Below, piece by piece: positions 21,423 to 32,239 of a stretch of DNA of 64,000 nucleotides. The DNA is from Pseudomonas sp. (GTDB lineage Bacteria; Pseudomonadota; Gammaproteobacteria; Pseudomonadales; Pseudomonadaceae). The stretch covers positions 124,001-188,000 of the forward strand of contig NZ_JAUYNT010000028.1 of the NCBI RefSeq assembly GCF_030698175.1, read 5' to 3'. Every line of letters starts with the position of its first letter. Within the stretch, counting starts at the first letter, position 1. The notes beneath the pieces are model-generated. The model saw nothing but the letters and a program-made list of their open reading frames with translations. It was not told the DNA's origin and searched no databases. The translations under genes and the position numbers were made by a program.

Positions 21423-23471
21423 GTGACCGCCAGTAATCCGCTTCTGCAACACTTCGACCTGCCGCCCTACTCCAGCATCCGCCCTGAGCATGTGGAGCCG
21501 GCCATTGATGTGATACTCGCAGACAGCCGTGCGGCGCTGGCCGAGTTATTGGCCAAACAATCCGGCATCCCGACCTGGGATGGTTTGGTGCTGGCGCTGG
21601 ATGAGTTGGGCGCGCGCCTAGGCCGGGCCTGGAGTCCGGTCAGCCATTTGAATGCGGTGTGCAACAGCCCCGAGTTGCGTGCGGCCTACGAGGCCTGTCT
21701 GCCGAAGCTGTCGCAATACTGGACTGAAATCGGCCAGAACAAGCCACTGTTCGAGGCCTATCAAGCGTTGGCCAACAGCCCGGCCGCCGCCGACTTTGAG
21801 CTGGCGCAAAGCACCATACTGAAACACGCCCTGCGCGATTTCCGCTTATCCGGCATCGACTTGCCGCCAGCCGAGCAGCAACGCTACGGCGCTATCCAGA
21901 TGAAGCTGTCGGAGCTGACCAGCAAATTCTCCAACCAACTGCTGGATGCCACCCAGGCCTGGACTAAGCACATCAGCGCCGAGACGGCTTTGGCTGGTCT
22001 GCCCGATTCGGCCAAGGCGCAAATGGCTCAAACCGCCCAGGCCAAAGAGCTCGACGGTTGGCTGATTAGCCTGGAGTTCCCCAGCTATTACGCGGTAATG
22101 ACCTACGCCGACGACCGTGAGCTGCGCGAAGAGCTGTACGCCGCCTACTGTACCCGCGCCTCGGAACAAGGCCCGAACGCCGGCCAGTTTGATAACGGCC
22201 CGCTGATGGTCGAGATTCTCGACCTGCGTCAAGAGTTGGCACAGCTGCTGGGCTTTAATGACTATGGCGAGTTGTCACTGGCCAGCAAAATGGCCGACAA
22301 CAACGCCCAGGTGCTGAGCTTCTTGCGCGATCTCGGTCAGCGCGGCAAGCCGTTCGCCGTGCACGATCTGGCTGAACTACAAGCTTTTGCCGCCGAGCTT
22401 GGCTGCGCCGAGTTGCAAAGCTGGGACGCCGGCTACTACGCCGAAAAGATGCGCCAGCAGCGTTACAGCCTGTCCCAGGAACAGGTGCGCGCCTGGTTCC
22501 CGATCGACAAGGTGCTGACGGGCCTGTTTGCCATAGTGCAGCAGCTGTACGGCATCGAGATTCAGGAACTTTCGGGTTTCGACAGCTGGCACCCGGACGT
22601 GCGTCTGTTCCAGATTAGCGAGCAGGGCCGCCCAGTTGGGCGCTTCTTCTTCGACCTCTACGCGCGTGCCAATAAACGCGGTGGCGCCTGGATGGACGGC
22701 GCCCGCGATCAACGCCGCGCCGCCAACGGCGAGCTGATCAGTCCGGTGGCCAATCTGGTGTGTAACTTCACCCCGGCCGTCAACGGTCAGCCGGCGTTGC
22801 TGACCCATGATGAAGTCACCACCCTGTTCCACGAGTTCGGCCACGGCCTGCATCATCTGCTGACTCGCGTCGAGCAGGCCGGTGCCTCCGGCATCAACGG
22901 CGTGGCCTGGGATGCGGTCGAGCTGCCGAGCCAGTTTATGGAGAACTGGTGTTGGGAACCCCAAGGCCTGGCGCTGATCTCCGGGCATTTCGACACGGGC
23001 GAGCCACTGCCGCAAGACCTGCTGGATAAGATGCTGGCGGCGAAGAACTTTCAGTCCGGCATGCAGCTGGTGCGCCAGGTCGAACTGTCGCTGTTTGACT
23101 TCGAACTGCACGCCAGCCACGGCGACGGCCGCAGCGTGCTGGAAGTGCTGGAGGCGATCCGCGCCGAGGTGTCGGTCATGCGCCCGCCGGCCTACAACCG
23201 TTTCGCCAACAGCTTCGCGCACATTTTTGCCGGTGGTTACGCGGCCGGTTACTACAGCTACAAATGGGCGGAAGTGTTGTCGGCCGATGCCTTCTCCAAG
23301 TTCGAGGAAGACGGTGTGCTCAATCCTGCAACCGGCCGGGCCTTTCGTGAGGCGATTCTGGCCCGGGGCGGTTCGCAAGAGCCGATGGCTTTATTCGTGG
23401 CCTTCCGTGGTCGCGAGCCGAGCATCGACGCCCTGCTGCGCCATTGTGGCCTAAGCGCGGAGGCGGCATGA
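21423..23471 (+). CDS. prlC: Oligopeptidase A (M3 metallopeptidase)
   Basis: TTLFHEFGHGLHHLLT zinc motif; likely GTG start (VTASNPLLQHFDLPPY). Confidence 0.95.
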   Translation: MTASNPLLQHFDLPPYSSIRPEHVEPAIDVILADSRAALAELLAKQSGIPTWDGLVLALDELGARLGRAWSPVSHLNAVCNSPELRAAYEACLPKLSQYWTEIGQNKPLFEAYQALANSPAAADFELAQSTILKHALRDFRLSGIDLPPAEQQRYGAIQMKLSELTSKFSNQLLDATQAWTKHISAETALAGLPDSAKAQMAQTAQAKELDGWLISLEFPSYYAVMTYADDRELREELYAAYCTRASEQGPNAGQFDNGPLMVEILDLRQELAQLLGFNDYGELSLASKMADNNAQVLSFLRDLGQRGKPFAVHDLAELQAFAAELGCAELQSWDAGYYAEKMRQQRYSLSQEQVRAWFPIDKVLTGLFAIVQQLYGIEIQELSGFDSWHPDVRLFQISEQGRPVGRFFFDLYARANKRGGAWMDGARDQRRAANGELISPVANLVCNFTPAVNGQPALLTHDEVTTLFHEFGHGLHHLLTRVEQAGASGINGVAWDAVELPSQFMENWCWEPQGLALISGHFDTGEPLPQDLLDKMLAAKNFQSGMQLVRQVELSLFDFELHASHGDGRSVLEVLEAIRAEVSVMRPPAYNRFANSFAHIFAGGYAAGYYSYKWAEVLSADAFSKFEEDGVLNPATGRAFREAILARGGSQEPMALFVAFRGREPSIDALLRHCGLSAEAA

Positions 23472-23755
23472 ACGACGCCCCCAACGACAAACCGGTAAAA
23501 ATCAGCAAGAAACGCTTTATCGCCGGCGCCGTGTGCCCGGCCTGCAGCGAGCTGGATAAGGTGCAGATGTGGGACGTTGACGGCGTGCCGAACCGTGAGT
23601 GTGTGGCTTGCGGCTACGCCGACACCTTGAATGAACAGGGGCAATCGATCCCGAAAGAACTGGGCACCCGGGTCACCGTCAGCGAAGTGAAAAAGCCGAC
23701 CGACCCCCAGGTGCAGGCGGTGCAGTTCTTCCCCAATCCCAAACTGAAAAAATGA
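23468..23755 (+). CDS. YheV-family zinc-ribbon protein
   Basis: KKRFIAGAVCPACSELDKVQMW...RECVACGY two CxxC pairs; overlaps prlC stop. Confidence 0.88.
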   Translation: MNDAPNDKPVKISKKRFIAGAVCPACSELDKVQMWDVDGVPNRECVACGYADTLNEQGQSIPKELGTRVTVSEVKKPTDPQVQAVQFFPNPKLKK

Positions 23756-23896
23756 CCGGGAGTCATTTTTAACGTCGCGCAGCGACGGCCCGCAGGGTGG
23801 CCGCCAGGGATGGCAGACCATAAAAAACCCAGCGACGCCTGAGCTGCGCGAACTGCGACAGGCTATGCCGCTGCAGCAACGCCGGGCCTGTGACCC

Positions 23897-25534
23897 TCAA
23901 AGTCGAAACTGCCTGACCTGTGCTTGCAAGCGCAGAGTCAGGCTTTCCAGTTCATTGCAGGCGGTCATCGCCGCATTGGCCGTGTCAGCATTGGTGATGG
24001 TGACATCGCGGATATGCACCACGCTCTGGGCAATGCTACTGGTGACCACGCTTTGCTGTTCGGCGGCGCTGGCGATCTGCACATTGAGATCTTCGATACT
24101 GCGCACTGAATGGCTGATTTCGGCCAGTTCCTTGCCTGCCGACTGCACTTGCTCGACCGCGCTCTGCGCCTTGTTGACGCCCTCGGCCATCACCAGCTCC
24201 GCTTGGCTGACGCCTTGCTGCAAGTGCTCGATCATGGCATTGATTTCCTGGGTCGACTCCCGGGTGCGCTGGGCCAGGGTGCGTACTTCGTCGGCCACCA
24301 CGGCAAAGCCTCGCCCGGCTTCGCCGGCGCGCGCGGCCTCGATGGCGGCGTTTAGCGCGAGCAGGTTGGTCTGATCCGAAATGCTCTGAATCACCTCCAC
24401 CACCCGGCCGATCTGCGCGCTGTCCTGGGCCACCCGGCGTACCACGTCGGCCGCCGCATGCACCTCCTGGGCCAGGGCATTCATGGCATTGACATTGGCG
24501 GCCACCACCTGGTTGCCTTTTTCGGTGTTGCGATTGGCCTGGTGCGCCGCTTCCGAGGCCCGTTCGGCGTTCTTCGCGACGTCCTGAATGGTATGGCTCA
24601 TCTGGGTCACTGCGCAGGACACCTGGTCGGTTTCCTGTTGCTGCGCCTGGATGCCATGGTGGGTGCTGAGCATGCTTTGCCGGGTATTGTTGACCTTGCC
24701 CGCGACCAGCCCGGCGATGCTGTCGACCTCCTGAATGATGCCGCGAAATTTCTCCAGCATGCGGTTGATGGCGCTGGCGGTTAGCCCGATCTCGTCGGCA
24801 CTGAGCACCGGCACTTGATGGGAGAGGTCGGAGTTACGTTCGATCTCGGCGATGCCGTGTTCCAGATCGCGCATCGGCCGCGAGATGGAGCGCACCAACA
24901 GCAGGTAGAAGATGCCGAGCACCACCACCACCACCGCCAGTACCCACCACGCCAAGGTGAACAGTTCGGCGTTGCTGGCTTGCATGGTCTTGGCCGCCGC
25001 GGCGACTTCTTCCGCCTGGTGCATTGCGCTGCTGGTCTGTTGTTCTTGCAGGGCGGTCAGACGGGCGCCGACTGTGGTGGCAATCTTGCGCGCCTCGGCT
25101 ACCGTTGCGTTGCCCAACACCCGGTTGTTGTCGACGTAGGCATCCACCGCCAGCAACATCTTGTGGCGAAACTCATCGACCTCGGCGGGCATTGGGCCGA
25201 CGTCCATACCGTGCTTTTTTAGTTCGTCCAGCCGCGTCTTGAGGCGCTGATGGGCTTCGTTAGCCGCGCTCTCCGATTCGTTCAACCAGCTGACTTGCAG
25301 GTCGTACAGCCAGAAGCGCATGGTGGCGAACTCGCCCAGAGTGCTGTCGGCTAGCTGCCAGCGGCCCAGCTCTTCCACTTGTGCGTGCACGGCCTGCTGC
25401 TGCGCGGCCACGCGTGTGTTGTTGGCGCCGATCACACTGGTCAAGTAGAACAGCATGGTGGCTAGCAGCAACGCCACCACACTAGAGAGCAGCAGCAGAC
25501 GGGCGCTGATGCTGAGGTCGGTTAAACGGGGCAT
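23897..25534 (-). CDS. Methyl-accepting chemotaxis protein
   Basis: Two TM segments, HAMP region, [47 protein letters not shown] hairpin motif. Confidence 0.95.
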   Translation of the reverse strand: MPRLTDLSISARLLLLSSVVALLLATMLFYLTSVIGANNTRVAAQQQAVHAQVEELGRWQLADSTLGEFATMRFWLYDLQVSWLNESESAANEAHQRLKTRLDELKKHGMDVGPMPAEVDEFRHKMLLAVDAYVDNNRVLGNATVAEARKIATTVGARLTALQEQQTSSAMHQAEEVAAAAKTMQASNAELFTLAWWVLAVVVVVLGIFYLLLVRSISRPMRDLEHGIAEIERNSDLSHQVPVLSADEIGLTASAINRMLEKFRGIIQEVDSIAGLVAGKVNNTRQSMLSTHHGIQAQQQETDQVSCAVTQMSHTIQDVAKNAERASEAAHQANRNTEKGNQVVAANVNAMNALAQEVHAAADVVRRVAQDSAQIGRVVEVIQSISDQTNLLALNAAIEAARAGEAGRGFAVVADEVRTLAQRTRESTQEINAMIEHLQQGVSQAELVMAEGVNKAQSAVEQVQSAGKELAEISHSVRSIEDLNVQIASAAEQQSVVTSSIAQSVVHIRDVTITNADTANAAMTACNELESLTLRLQAQVRQFRL

Positions 25535-25556
25535 ACCGACTACTCCACCCAGCCTG

Positions 25557-26306
25557 CTACTGGTAAATGATCAGGGAGATGGCACCACCCAACTCATCAA
25601 GCTTGGCACCTTCTTTCTTGCCGCCAGTGATATCGACTTCACCTTTTGGGTCGCCATGACAGGCCAGGCAAGAGGCGCCGTAATACTCCGGCAGAATATA
25701 GCGGTAAGCCGCCCGGCCTTTGACCGGTACGGTCTCGGCGTAGGCCTTGCCTTTTTCGTAGCCGGGCAGCTTGAACATGCTCTCGATAACCTTGTCTTCC
25801 CACTCGTCGGGGCGGTTGGCGCGATTGCGCACATAGGCCTTGGGCGCGGTCAGCTTAATGGCGAAGGTGCCAGCCATGGCCGCACTGAAGTTGTTCGCCA
25901 CGCGCCCGCCGAATACCGCCGGGAGGAAGCCTTTGAAGCCTTTGCCTGGCTCGTTGATCAACGCCTGCGCTTCGTCCATGGTCACCTGCACCGCATTGAT
26001 CAGCGCGGAACGCGCCTTAGCGGTGGGGCTGCCGTCGTCGGTCAGGTTCAAGTCGGTACCTGTGACAGCCTTGTAATTGGCCTTGGTTTTTTCGATCACT
26101 GCGGCTGAGCTCAGGCCTTTATCGCCTTTGCTGGCATCGTTGATCAGATCCTGGCCATCGGAAATTACCTTGCGGGCCGAGCGAAAAATCAGGGTCAGGT
26201 CCTTGCCAGTGGCTTCGACGTCGTCAGCGGCGAATGCCGCCGGCAGTCCGGCAGGAAGGGTCAGCAGCACAAGGGTGATAGTGGCCATGCGTAGAGCGGC
26301 GTTCAT
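25557..26306 (-). CDS. Periplasmic Tll0287-like (DUF3365) c-heme protein
   Basis: Signal peptide; [23 protein letters not shown] heme-attachment motif. Confidence 0.82.
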   Translation of the reverse strand: MNAALRMATITLVLLTLPAGLPAAFAADDVEATGKDLTLIFRSARKVISDGQDLINDASKGDKGLSSAAVIEKTKANYKAVTGTDLNLTDDGSPTAKARSALINAVQVTMDEAQALINEPGKGFKGFLPAVFGGRVANNFSAAMAGTFAIKLTAPKAYVRNRANRPDEWEDKVIESMFKLPGYEKGKAYAETVPVKGRAAYRYILPEYYGASCLACHGDPKGEVDITGGKKEGAKLDELGGAISLIIYQ

Positions 26307-26707
26307 AAAATCTCCTCGCCTGAGTGGCGGCGCGATGCGTAACCATCCATGGAGGAAATCACAGGAACTCGTCCAGGGTGGATATGGGCAAACACACAAC
26401 AACGGTGTAACGCCCCCTCCAATAGTGATAGCAGAATAATTTGCTTAAGCGATTTTTTTGCTCCCGCCGAGCCAACGCTGCCGGCTCGCGGTAGTCGACA
26501 GTGAGGCCCGCGATGCGGGGAATAGTGGAGGTTAGAGAGTCAGGTGGCGCAAGGCGGGCTCGCCGGCGTGTAAATAAACGGTATTAAGGCGGCCTGGTCA
26601 TGCCCAAACCCACCCAGCACGCGGCCGCGCTACCGCCAACAACTCGCATAGCCGTTTTGCCCTCGCCCGGCGGCCAGCGGTCTTGATTCTTAGCGGCGCT
26701 GTGCTTG

Positions 26708-27367
26708 TTAGCTGGCGGCGCGCTGCTCTTGTCCCAACGTCAACTCAACCCCGAGCTGGCGCGACAGGCATGGCCAGTTTTGCCAGGCGGCGACCACCTG
26801 CGGATCGTCCAATTGTTGGCGGTAGGCCTCAAGCAGCTGCTGGTCAAAATGCGCCGGGTTAAGCAGGGCCTCCACGGTTTGATGCACAGCTTCATCGAGC
26901 TGATTGGCAAAGCTTTCGCCGATCAGTTGATGGGCAATCAGGTTGGCGACTGTGGTGTCCAGCGGAATCAGTGGTTGGCCGAATTGGCAGATATACAAAT
27001 CATTCACTTCCTCCACTAGGCGATGGGCCAGATAGGCTTCATCGAGCAGGCCATCGAGGCCGTCGTGGCCATCCATTAAGGCCGGCGGCTGCAAAAAATA
27101 CTCTTCGGCTATTTTTAGCACCGGTTTGATCTGCGCCTCGATACCGGCTTTTTCGGCCACCGCATGGGCCGCATCCAGTAGCTCGGGCACCTGCGCAATG
27201 TAGGCGGCCACGAAGCGCCCGAGCACGCCCTGGGCGTCCTGTACCGGTAGACGAATGGCCGGATGCAGGCGTTCCAGCTGGCCGTCGAGTTGCCGTGCGA
27301 GGAGACCGGTGGCGGCTTCGTGTTGATGGGCGCGGTCGATCAGTTGACGCAAGGCGGCAGTATTCAT
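26708..27367 (-). CDS. Hypothetical protein
   Basis: Intact 219-aa ORF, no recognised domain. Confidence 0.6.
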   Translation of the reverse strand: MNTAALRQLIDRAHQHEAATGLLARQLDGQLERLHPAIRLPVQDAQGVLGRFVAAYIAQVPELLDAAHAVAEKAGIEAQIKPVLKIAEEYFLQPPALMDGHDGLDGLLDEAYLAHRLVEEVNDLYICQFGQPLIPLDTTVANLIAHQLIGESFANQLDEAVHQTVEALLNPAHFDQQLLEAYRQQLDDPQVVAAWQNWPCLSRQLGVELTLGQEQRAAS

Positions 27368-27552
27368 TAATGCTCCTAGTGGCTGGCGGCAGAGGTAAGC
27401 CAAGAACTCTAGTTGGTTTTGTCATTTAGCTAAGACCCAATTGTCATAACTTTGTAATTGTTATGCGCGCGCGAAATATCAAGTTGCTGATGGTTTCAGC
27501 AGCACTTTTTGCGGTGATCGGCATGGGTCGCCAAGAGAATTTTTAGACTGCG

Positions 27553-27580
27553 TTGTTATGTCGCAGTTGCTGGCTATACT
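27553..27580 (+). promoter_or_regulatory. Candidate sigma70-type promoter for the cox cluster
   Basis: TTGTTA-N16-TATACT, about 147 nt upstream of coxB. Confidence 0.4.
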
Positions 27581-27726
27581 CAAAACGCAACGCGCGATCT
27601 GATGACGTCTGACGGCGCTTTGTGGCTTTGGTATTGCCAGTTGAACCTGGGGCATAGGTTTAGCGGTCGTTGCCTTGGCTGTAAGCACCGCCAGCGGGAT
27701 AACAAGAACGATAAGGGGAACCCGCA

Positions 27727-28851
27727 ATGATGCAACGTCCACGAATTTGGGTGGGGCTACTGCTATGGGCTGTCTTCAGCCAGGCACAGGCCGCTTGGAC
27801 TGTAAATATGGCGCCCGGCGCGACTGAAGTCAGCCGCGCCGTGTTTGACTTACACATGATCACCTTCTGGATCTGTGTGGTCATCGGGGTGGTGGTGTTT
27901 GGCGCTATGTTCTGGTCAATGCTGATCCATCGGCGCTCGACCGGTCAGCAACCAGCGCACTTCCATGAAAGCACCACGGTGGAAATCCTCTGGACGCTGA
28001 TCCCGCTGGTGATCCTAGTGGTGATCGCCATTCCAGCGACCAAGACGTTGATCGACATCTACGACACCACCGAGTCTGAGCTGGATATTCAGGTCACCGG
28101 TTATCAGTGGAAGTGGCATTACAAATACCTGGGCCAGGAGGTCGAGTTCTTCAGCAATTTGGCCACCCCCCAGAGCCAAATCCAGAACCAAGAGCCTAAG
28201 TCGGAGAATTACCTGCTGGAGGTGGATAACCCGCTGGTGGTGCCCATCGGCACCAAGGTGCGGTTTCTCATCACCGGCGCCGATGTCATCCACTCCTGGT
28301 GGGTGCCGGCGTTTGCAGTCAAAAAGGACGCCATTCCCGGCTTCGTTAATGAGTCCTGGACCCGTATCGATAAGCCCGGAATCTACCGTGGTCAATGCAC
28401 CGAGCTGTGCGGCAAAGATCATGGTTTTATGCCCATTGTGGTCGAGGCCAAGTCCAAAGAAGACTTCGCCAAGTGGTTGGCCGTGCGTAAAGACGAGGCC
28501 TTGCAGCTCAAAGAGTTGACCAGCAAAGAGTGGACCCGTGAAGAGTTGATCGCCCGCGGCGAGAAGACCTACCAAACCACCTGCGCGGCCTGCCACCAGG
28601 CCGAAGGCCAAGGCATGCCGCCGATGTTCCCGGCACTTAAGGGCTCGAAAATCGCTACCGGGCCGCAGAAAGAACACCTCGATATGGTCTTCAACGGCAA
28701 GCCCGGCACCGCCATGGCCGCCTTCGGCAAGCAGCTGTCGGAAGTCGATATCGCCGCGGTAATCACCTACGAACGCAACGCTTGGGGTAATGCCATGAAC
28801 GACATGGTCACGCCTAAAGACGTGCTCGCCCTCAAGCAAGCTCAGGAGTAA
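27727..28851 (+). CDS. coxB: Cytochrome c oxidase subunit II with C-terminal cytochrome c domain (caa3-type)
   Basis: YRGQCTELCGKDHGFMPIVV CuA site; TTCAACHQAEGQGMPPMFPAL heme c motif. Confidence 0.96.
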   Translation: MMQRPRIWVGLLLWAVFSQAQAAWTVNMAPGATEVSRAVFDLHMITFWICVVIGVVVFGAMFWSMLIHRRSTGQQPAHFHESTTVEILWTLIPLVILVVIAIPATKTLIDIYDTTESELDIQVTGYQWKWHYKYLGQEVEFFSNLATPQSQIQNQEPKSENYLLEVDNPLVVPIGTKVRFLITGADVIHSWWVPAFAVKKDAIPGFVNESWTRIDKPGIYRGQCTELCGKDHGFMPIVVEAKSKEDFAKWLAVRKDEALQLKELTSKEWTREELIARGEKTYQTTCAACHQAEGQGMPPMFPALKGSKIATGPQKEHLDMVFNGKPGTAMAAFGKQLSEVDIAAVITYERNAWGNAMNDMVTPKDVLALKQAQE

Positions 28852-28855
28852 GAAC

Positions 28856-30460
28856 ATGAGCGCAGTGATCGACTCCAGTCATAAAGGTCATGGCCATGCC
28901 GGGCATGACCATCATCACGGCCCAGCCAAAGGTTTGATGCGGTGGGTGTTGACCACCAACCATAAAGACATCGGCACCATGTACCTGTGGTTCAGCTTTG
29001 CGATGTTTTTACTCGGTGGCTCTTTTGCCATGGTGATTCGCGCCGAGCTGTTCCAGCCGGGGCTGCAAATAGTCCAGCCGGAATTCTTTAACCAGATGAC
29101 CACCATGCACGGCCTGATCATGGTCTTTGGCGCGGTGATGCCGGCGTTTGTCGGCCTGGCCAACTGGATGGTGCCGCTGATGATCGGCGCGCCAGATATG
29201 GCTTTGCCACGGATGAACAACTTCAGCTTCTGGTTATTGCCGGCGGCCTTCGCCATCATGATTTCGACCCTGTTCAGTGACGGCGGCGGGCCGAACTTTG
29301 GCTGGACTTTTTACGCGCCGTTGTCGACCACCTACGCGCCGGAGAGCGTTACCTACTTCATCTTCGCCGTGCACCTGATGGGCATCAGCTCGATCATGGG
29401 CGGCATCAATATCATCGCCACCATCCTCAATCTGCGCGCCCCCGGCATGACCTTGATGAAGATGCCGCTGTTCGTCTGGACCTGGTTGATCACCGCCTTC
29501 CTGCTGATTGCGGTGATGCCGGTGCTGGCCGGTTGCGTGACCATGATGCTGATGGACATCCACTTTGGCACCAGCTTCTTCAGCGCCGCCGGTGGTGGTG
29601 ATCCGGTGCTGTTCCAGCATGTGTTCTGGTTCTTCGGCCACCCCGAGGTGTACATCATGATCCTGCCCGCCTTCGGTGCGGTCAGCGCGATCATTCCCGC
29701 CTTCTCGCGCAAGCCATTGTTCGGTTACACCTCGATGGTCTATGCCACCTCGAGCATCGCCTTCCTGTCGTTTATCGTCTGGGCTCACCACATGTTCGTG
29801 GTCGGTATTCCGCTGGTGGGCGAGCTGTTCTTTATGTACGCCACCATGCTGATCGCGGTGCCGACCGGGGTGAAGGTGTTCAACTGGGCGGCGACCATGT
29901 GGCAAGGTTCGTTGACCTTTGAGACGCCGATGCTGTTCGCGGTGGCCTTCGTCATTCTGTTTACCATCGGCGGTTTCTCCGGGCTGATGCTGGCGATGGC
30001 GCCGGCGGATTATCAGTACCAAGACACCTACTTTGTGGTCGCGCATTTCCATTACGTGCTGGTGCCGGGGGCCATCTTCGGCATCTTCGCCTCGGTCTAT
30101 TACTGGCTGCCGAAGTGGACCGGCAACATGTATGACGAAACCCTCGGCAAGCTGCATTTCTGGCTGTCGTTTGTCGGCATGAACCTGGCGTTCTTCCCGA
30201 TGCACTTCGTCGGTCTGGCCGGCATGCCGCGGCGGATTCCCGACTACAACCTGCAGTTTGCCGACTTCAACATGGTGTCCTCGGTGGGTGCCTTTATGTT
30301 TGGCGCCACCCAGCTGTTCTTCCTGTTTATCGTCATCAAGTGTATTCGTGGCGGCCGGCCTGCCGGCGACAAGCCTTGGGACGGTGCCGAAGGCCTGGAG
30401 TGGTCGTTGCCATCGCCGGCGCCTTATCACACCTTCCAAACACCACCGGACGTGAAGTAA
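28856..30460 (+). CDS. coxA: Cytochrome c oxidase subunit I
   Basis: WFFGHPEVYIMILPAFG and VAHFHYVLVPGA heme-copper oxidase motifs. Confidence 0.98.
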   Translation: MSAVIDSSHKGHGHAGHDHHHGPAKGLMRWVLTTNHKDIGTMYLWFSFAMFLLGGSFAMVIRAELFQPGLQIVQPEFFNQMTTMHGLIMVFGAVMPAFVGLANWMVPLMIGAPDMALPRMNNFSFWLLPAAFAIMISTLFSDGGGPNFGWTFYAPLSTTYAPESVTYFIFAVHLMGISSIMGGINIIATILNLRAPGMTLMKMPLFVWTWLITAFLLIAVMPVLAGCVTMMLMDIHFGTSFFSAAGGGDPVLFQHVFWFFGHPEVYIMILPAFGAVSAIIPAFSRKPLFGYTSMVYATSSIAFLSFIVWAHHMFVVGIPLVGELFFMYATMLIAVPTGVKVFNWAATMWQGSLTFETPMLFAVAFVILFTIGGFSGLMLAMAPADYQYQDTYFVVAHFHYVLVPGAIFGIFASVYYWLPKWTGNMYDETLGKLHFWLSFVGMNLAFFPMHFVGLAGMPRRIPDYNLQFADFNMVSSVGAFMFGATQLFFLFIVIKCIRGGRPAGDKPWDGAEGLEWSLPSPAPYHTFQTPPDVK

Positions 30461-30470
30461 GGCCGCCGTT

Positions 30471-31022
30471 ATGAGTGAAGCCTCAGCCAATCGCCGTCTG
30501 ATCCAGCGCCTATTATTGGTAGTGGTGGCAATGTTTGGTTTTGGCTTCGCGCTGGTGCCTATCTATGAGGTGATGTGTCAGGCGCTGGGCATCAATGGCA
30601 AGACCGCAGGCGTGGTCTACGAAGGAGTCCAGGTGGTGAACGAAGCCCGCACGGTGCGGGTGCAGTTTCTGGCCACCAACTCGGCAGGGATGGTCTGGGA
30701 GTTTCGGCCAAAAAACGATGAGTTGCTGGTGCATCCGGGCGCCGTTAACGAAATGATATTTGTCGCCAGCAACCCCAGCAATAGCATCATGACGGCGCAA
30801 GCAGTGCCGAGCATCGCGCCATCAGTGGCGGCGGCGTATTTTCATAAAACCGAATGTTTTTGCTTTACCCAACAAGTGTTACAGCCGGGGCAGCGGATCG
30901 AGATGCCAGTGCGTTTTATCGTCGACCGCGACTTACCTGAGGACGTGCATCACCTCACGCTGGCTTACACGCTGTTCGACATCACGGCGACTAAATCGCC
31001 TGCTGCAGTAGCAGGCCGATAA
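30471..31022 (+). CDS. ctaG: Cytochrome c oxidase assembly protein CtaG/Cox11
   Basis: YFHKTECFCFTQQVLQPGQRIEMPVRFIVD copper-binding CxC motif. Confidence 0.95.
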   Translation: MSEASANRRLIQRLLLVVVAMFGFGFALVPIYEVMCQALGINGKTAGVVYEGVQVVNEARTVRVQFLATNSAGMVWEFRPKNDELLVHPGAVNEMIFVASNPSNSIMTAQAVPSIAPSVAAAYFHKTECFCFTQQVLQPGQRIEMPVRFIVDRDLPEDVHHLTLAYTLFDITATKSPAAVAGR

Positions 31023-31033
31023 GGAGAACAACC

Positions 31034-31921
31034 ATGGCAGATTACGAGCAGTACTACGTTCCCGCCCAAAGCAAATGGCCGATCATTGCCACCATTGGCA
31101 TGACCACCACGGTCTATGGTTTGGCCACTTGGTTCAATGACATGAGTGCCCAGCGGGCCGAGTCGAATGGGCCACTGATCTTTACCATTGGTGGGCTGTT
31201 TCTGGCTTATATGCTGTTCGGCTGGTTCGGTATTGTGATCAAAGAAAGCCGCGCCGGCATGTACAGCGCGCAGATGGATCGCTCATTTCGCTGGGGCATG
31301 AGCTGGTTTATTTTCTCGGAGGTGATGTTCTTTGCGGCCTTTTTTGGCGCGCTGTTTTATGTGCGCACCTATGCCGGGCCTTGGCTCGGTGGCGAGGGCG
31401 ATAAGGGCGTGAGTGACATTCTCTGGCCCAATTTCGAATATGTCTGGCCGCTGCTTAACAACCCCGACCCGAAGCTGTTCCCGGCGCCCAAGGAGATCAT
31501 CAATCCCTGGCATCTGCCGCTGATCAATACCATCTTGCTCGTCAGTTCCAGCTTCACCGTGACCTTTGCCCACCATGCGCTGAAACACGGCAAGCGTGGT
31601 TTGCTCAAGGCTTGGTTGGGGTTGACCATCTTGCTCGGCGCCACCTTCCTGGGCTTTCAGGCAGTGGAATACATCGAGGCCTATCACGAGCTTGGGCTGA
31701 CCCTGGGGTCGGGCATCTACGGCTCGACCTTCTTTATGCTCACCGGCTTTCACGGTGCTCATGTGACGCTCGGCACCATCATGCTGGCGGTCATGTTCGT
31801 CCGTATTTTACGTGGGCATTTTGATGCCGAACATCAGTTCGGTTTCGAGGCGGCCAGTTGGTACTGGCACTTTGTCGATGTGGTGTGGATCGGCTTGTTT
31901 GTCTTCGTTTACGTGCTTTGA
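31034..31921 (+). CDS. coxC: Cytochrome c oxidase subunit III
   Basis: FSEVMFFAAFFGALFY, GFHGAHVTLGTIML, YWHFVDVVWIGLF. Confidence 0.96.
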   Translation: MADYEQYYVPAQSKWPIIATIGMTTTVYGLATWFNDMSAQRAESNGPLIFTIGGLFLAYMLFGWFGIVIKESRAGMYSAQMDRSFRWGMSWFIFSEVMFFAAFFGALFYVRTYAGPWLGGEGDKGVSDILWPNFEYVWPLLNNPDPKLFPAPKEIINPWHLPLINTILLVSSSFTVTFAHHALKHGKRGLLKAWLGLTILLGATFLGFQAVEYIEAYHELGLTLGSGIYGSTFFMLTGFHGAHVTLGTIMLAVMFVRILRGHFDAEHQFGFEAASWYWHFVDVVWIGLFVFVYVL

Positions 31922-31964
31922 TTAGCAACCGCCCGGCAGCCTAACCCGCTGTCGGGCAAGGCGC

Positions 31965-32168
31965 TTACCAGGCTACGTGGGAAACCAACTGACCGCTGTA
32001 AAAGCCCCAACTAATCAGTGCCACCGTCAGTGCGGCGAGTATTACGCGCACCGTGAGGGCATTTACCACTCGTGAGCCACGGCCCTCATCCTTGACCAGA
32101 AAGAACAGGCCGCTGAACAGACTGACCAAGGTGGCCAGTAACAAGATAACGATCGCCGCTTTAAGCAT
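31965..32168 (-). CDS. Twin transmembrane protein (DUF2909)
   Basis: 67-aa two-TM protein MLKAAIVILLLATLVSLFSGLFFLVKDEG. Confidence 0.8.
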   Translation of the reverse strand: MLKAAIVILLLATLVSLFSGLFFLVKDEGRGSRVVNALTVRVILAALTVALISWGFYSGQLVSHVAW

Positions 32169-32239
32169 GAAGTAACTCCGGGGGGAGGGGTAATGCCTAG
32201 CAGTATAGCCAGCCACAAAACAATATTTTGGCCACGCCG

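Noticed and set aside
22377-23378. 333-aa minus-strand ORF opposite prlC
   Set aside because: Shadow ORF; the prlC frame carries the HExGH metallopeptidase motif.
29234-30490. 418-aa minus-strand ORF opposite coxA
   Set aside because: Low-complexity His/Gln/Arg-rich translation, antisense of coxA; shadow ORF.
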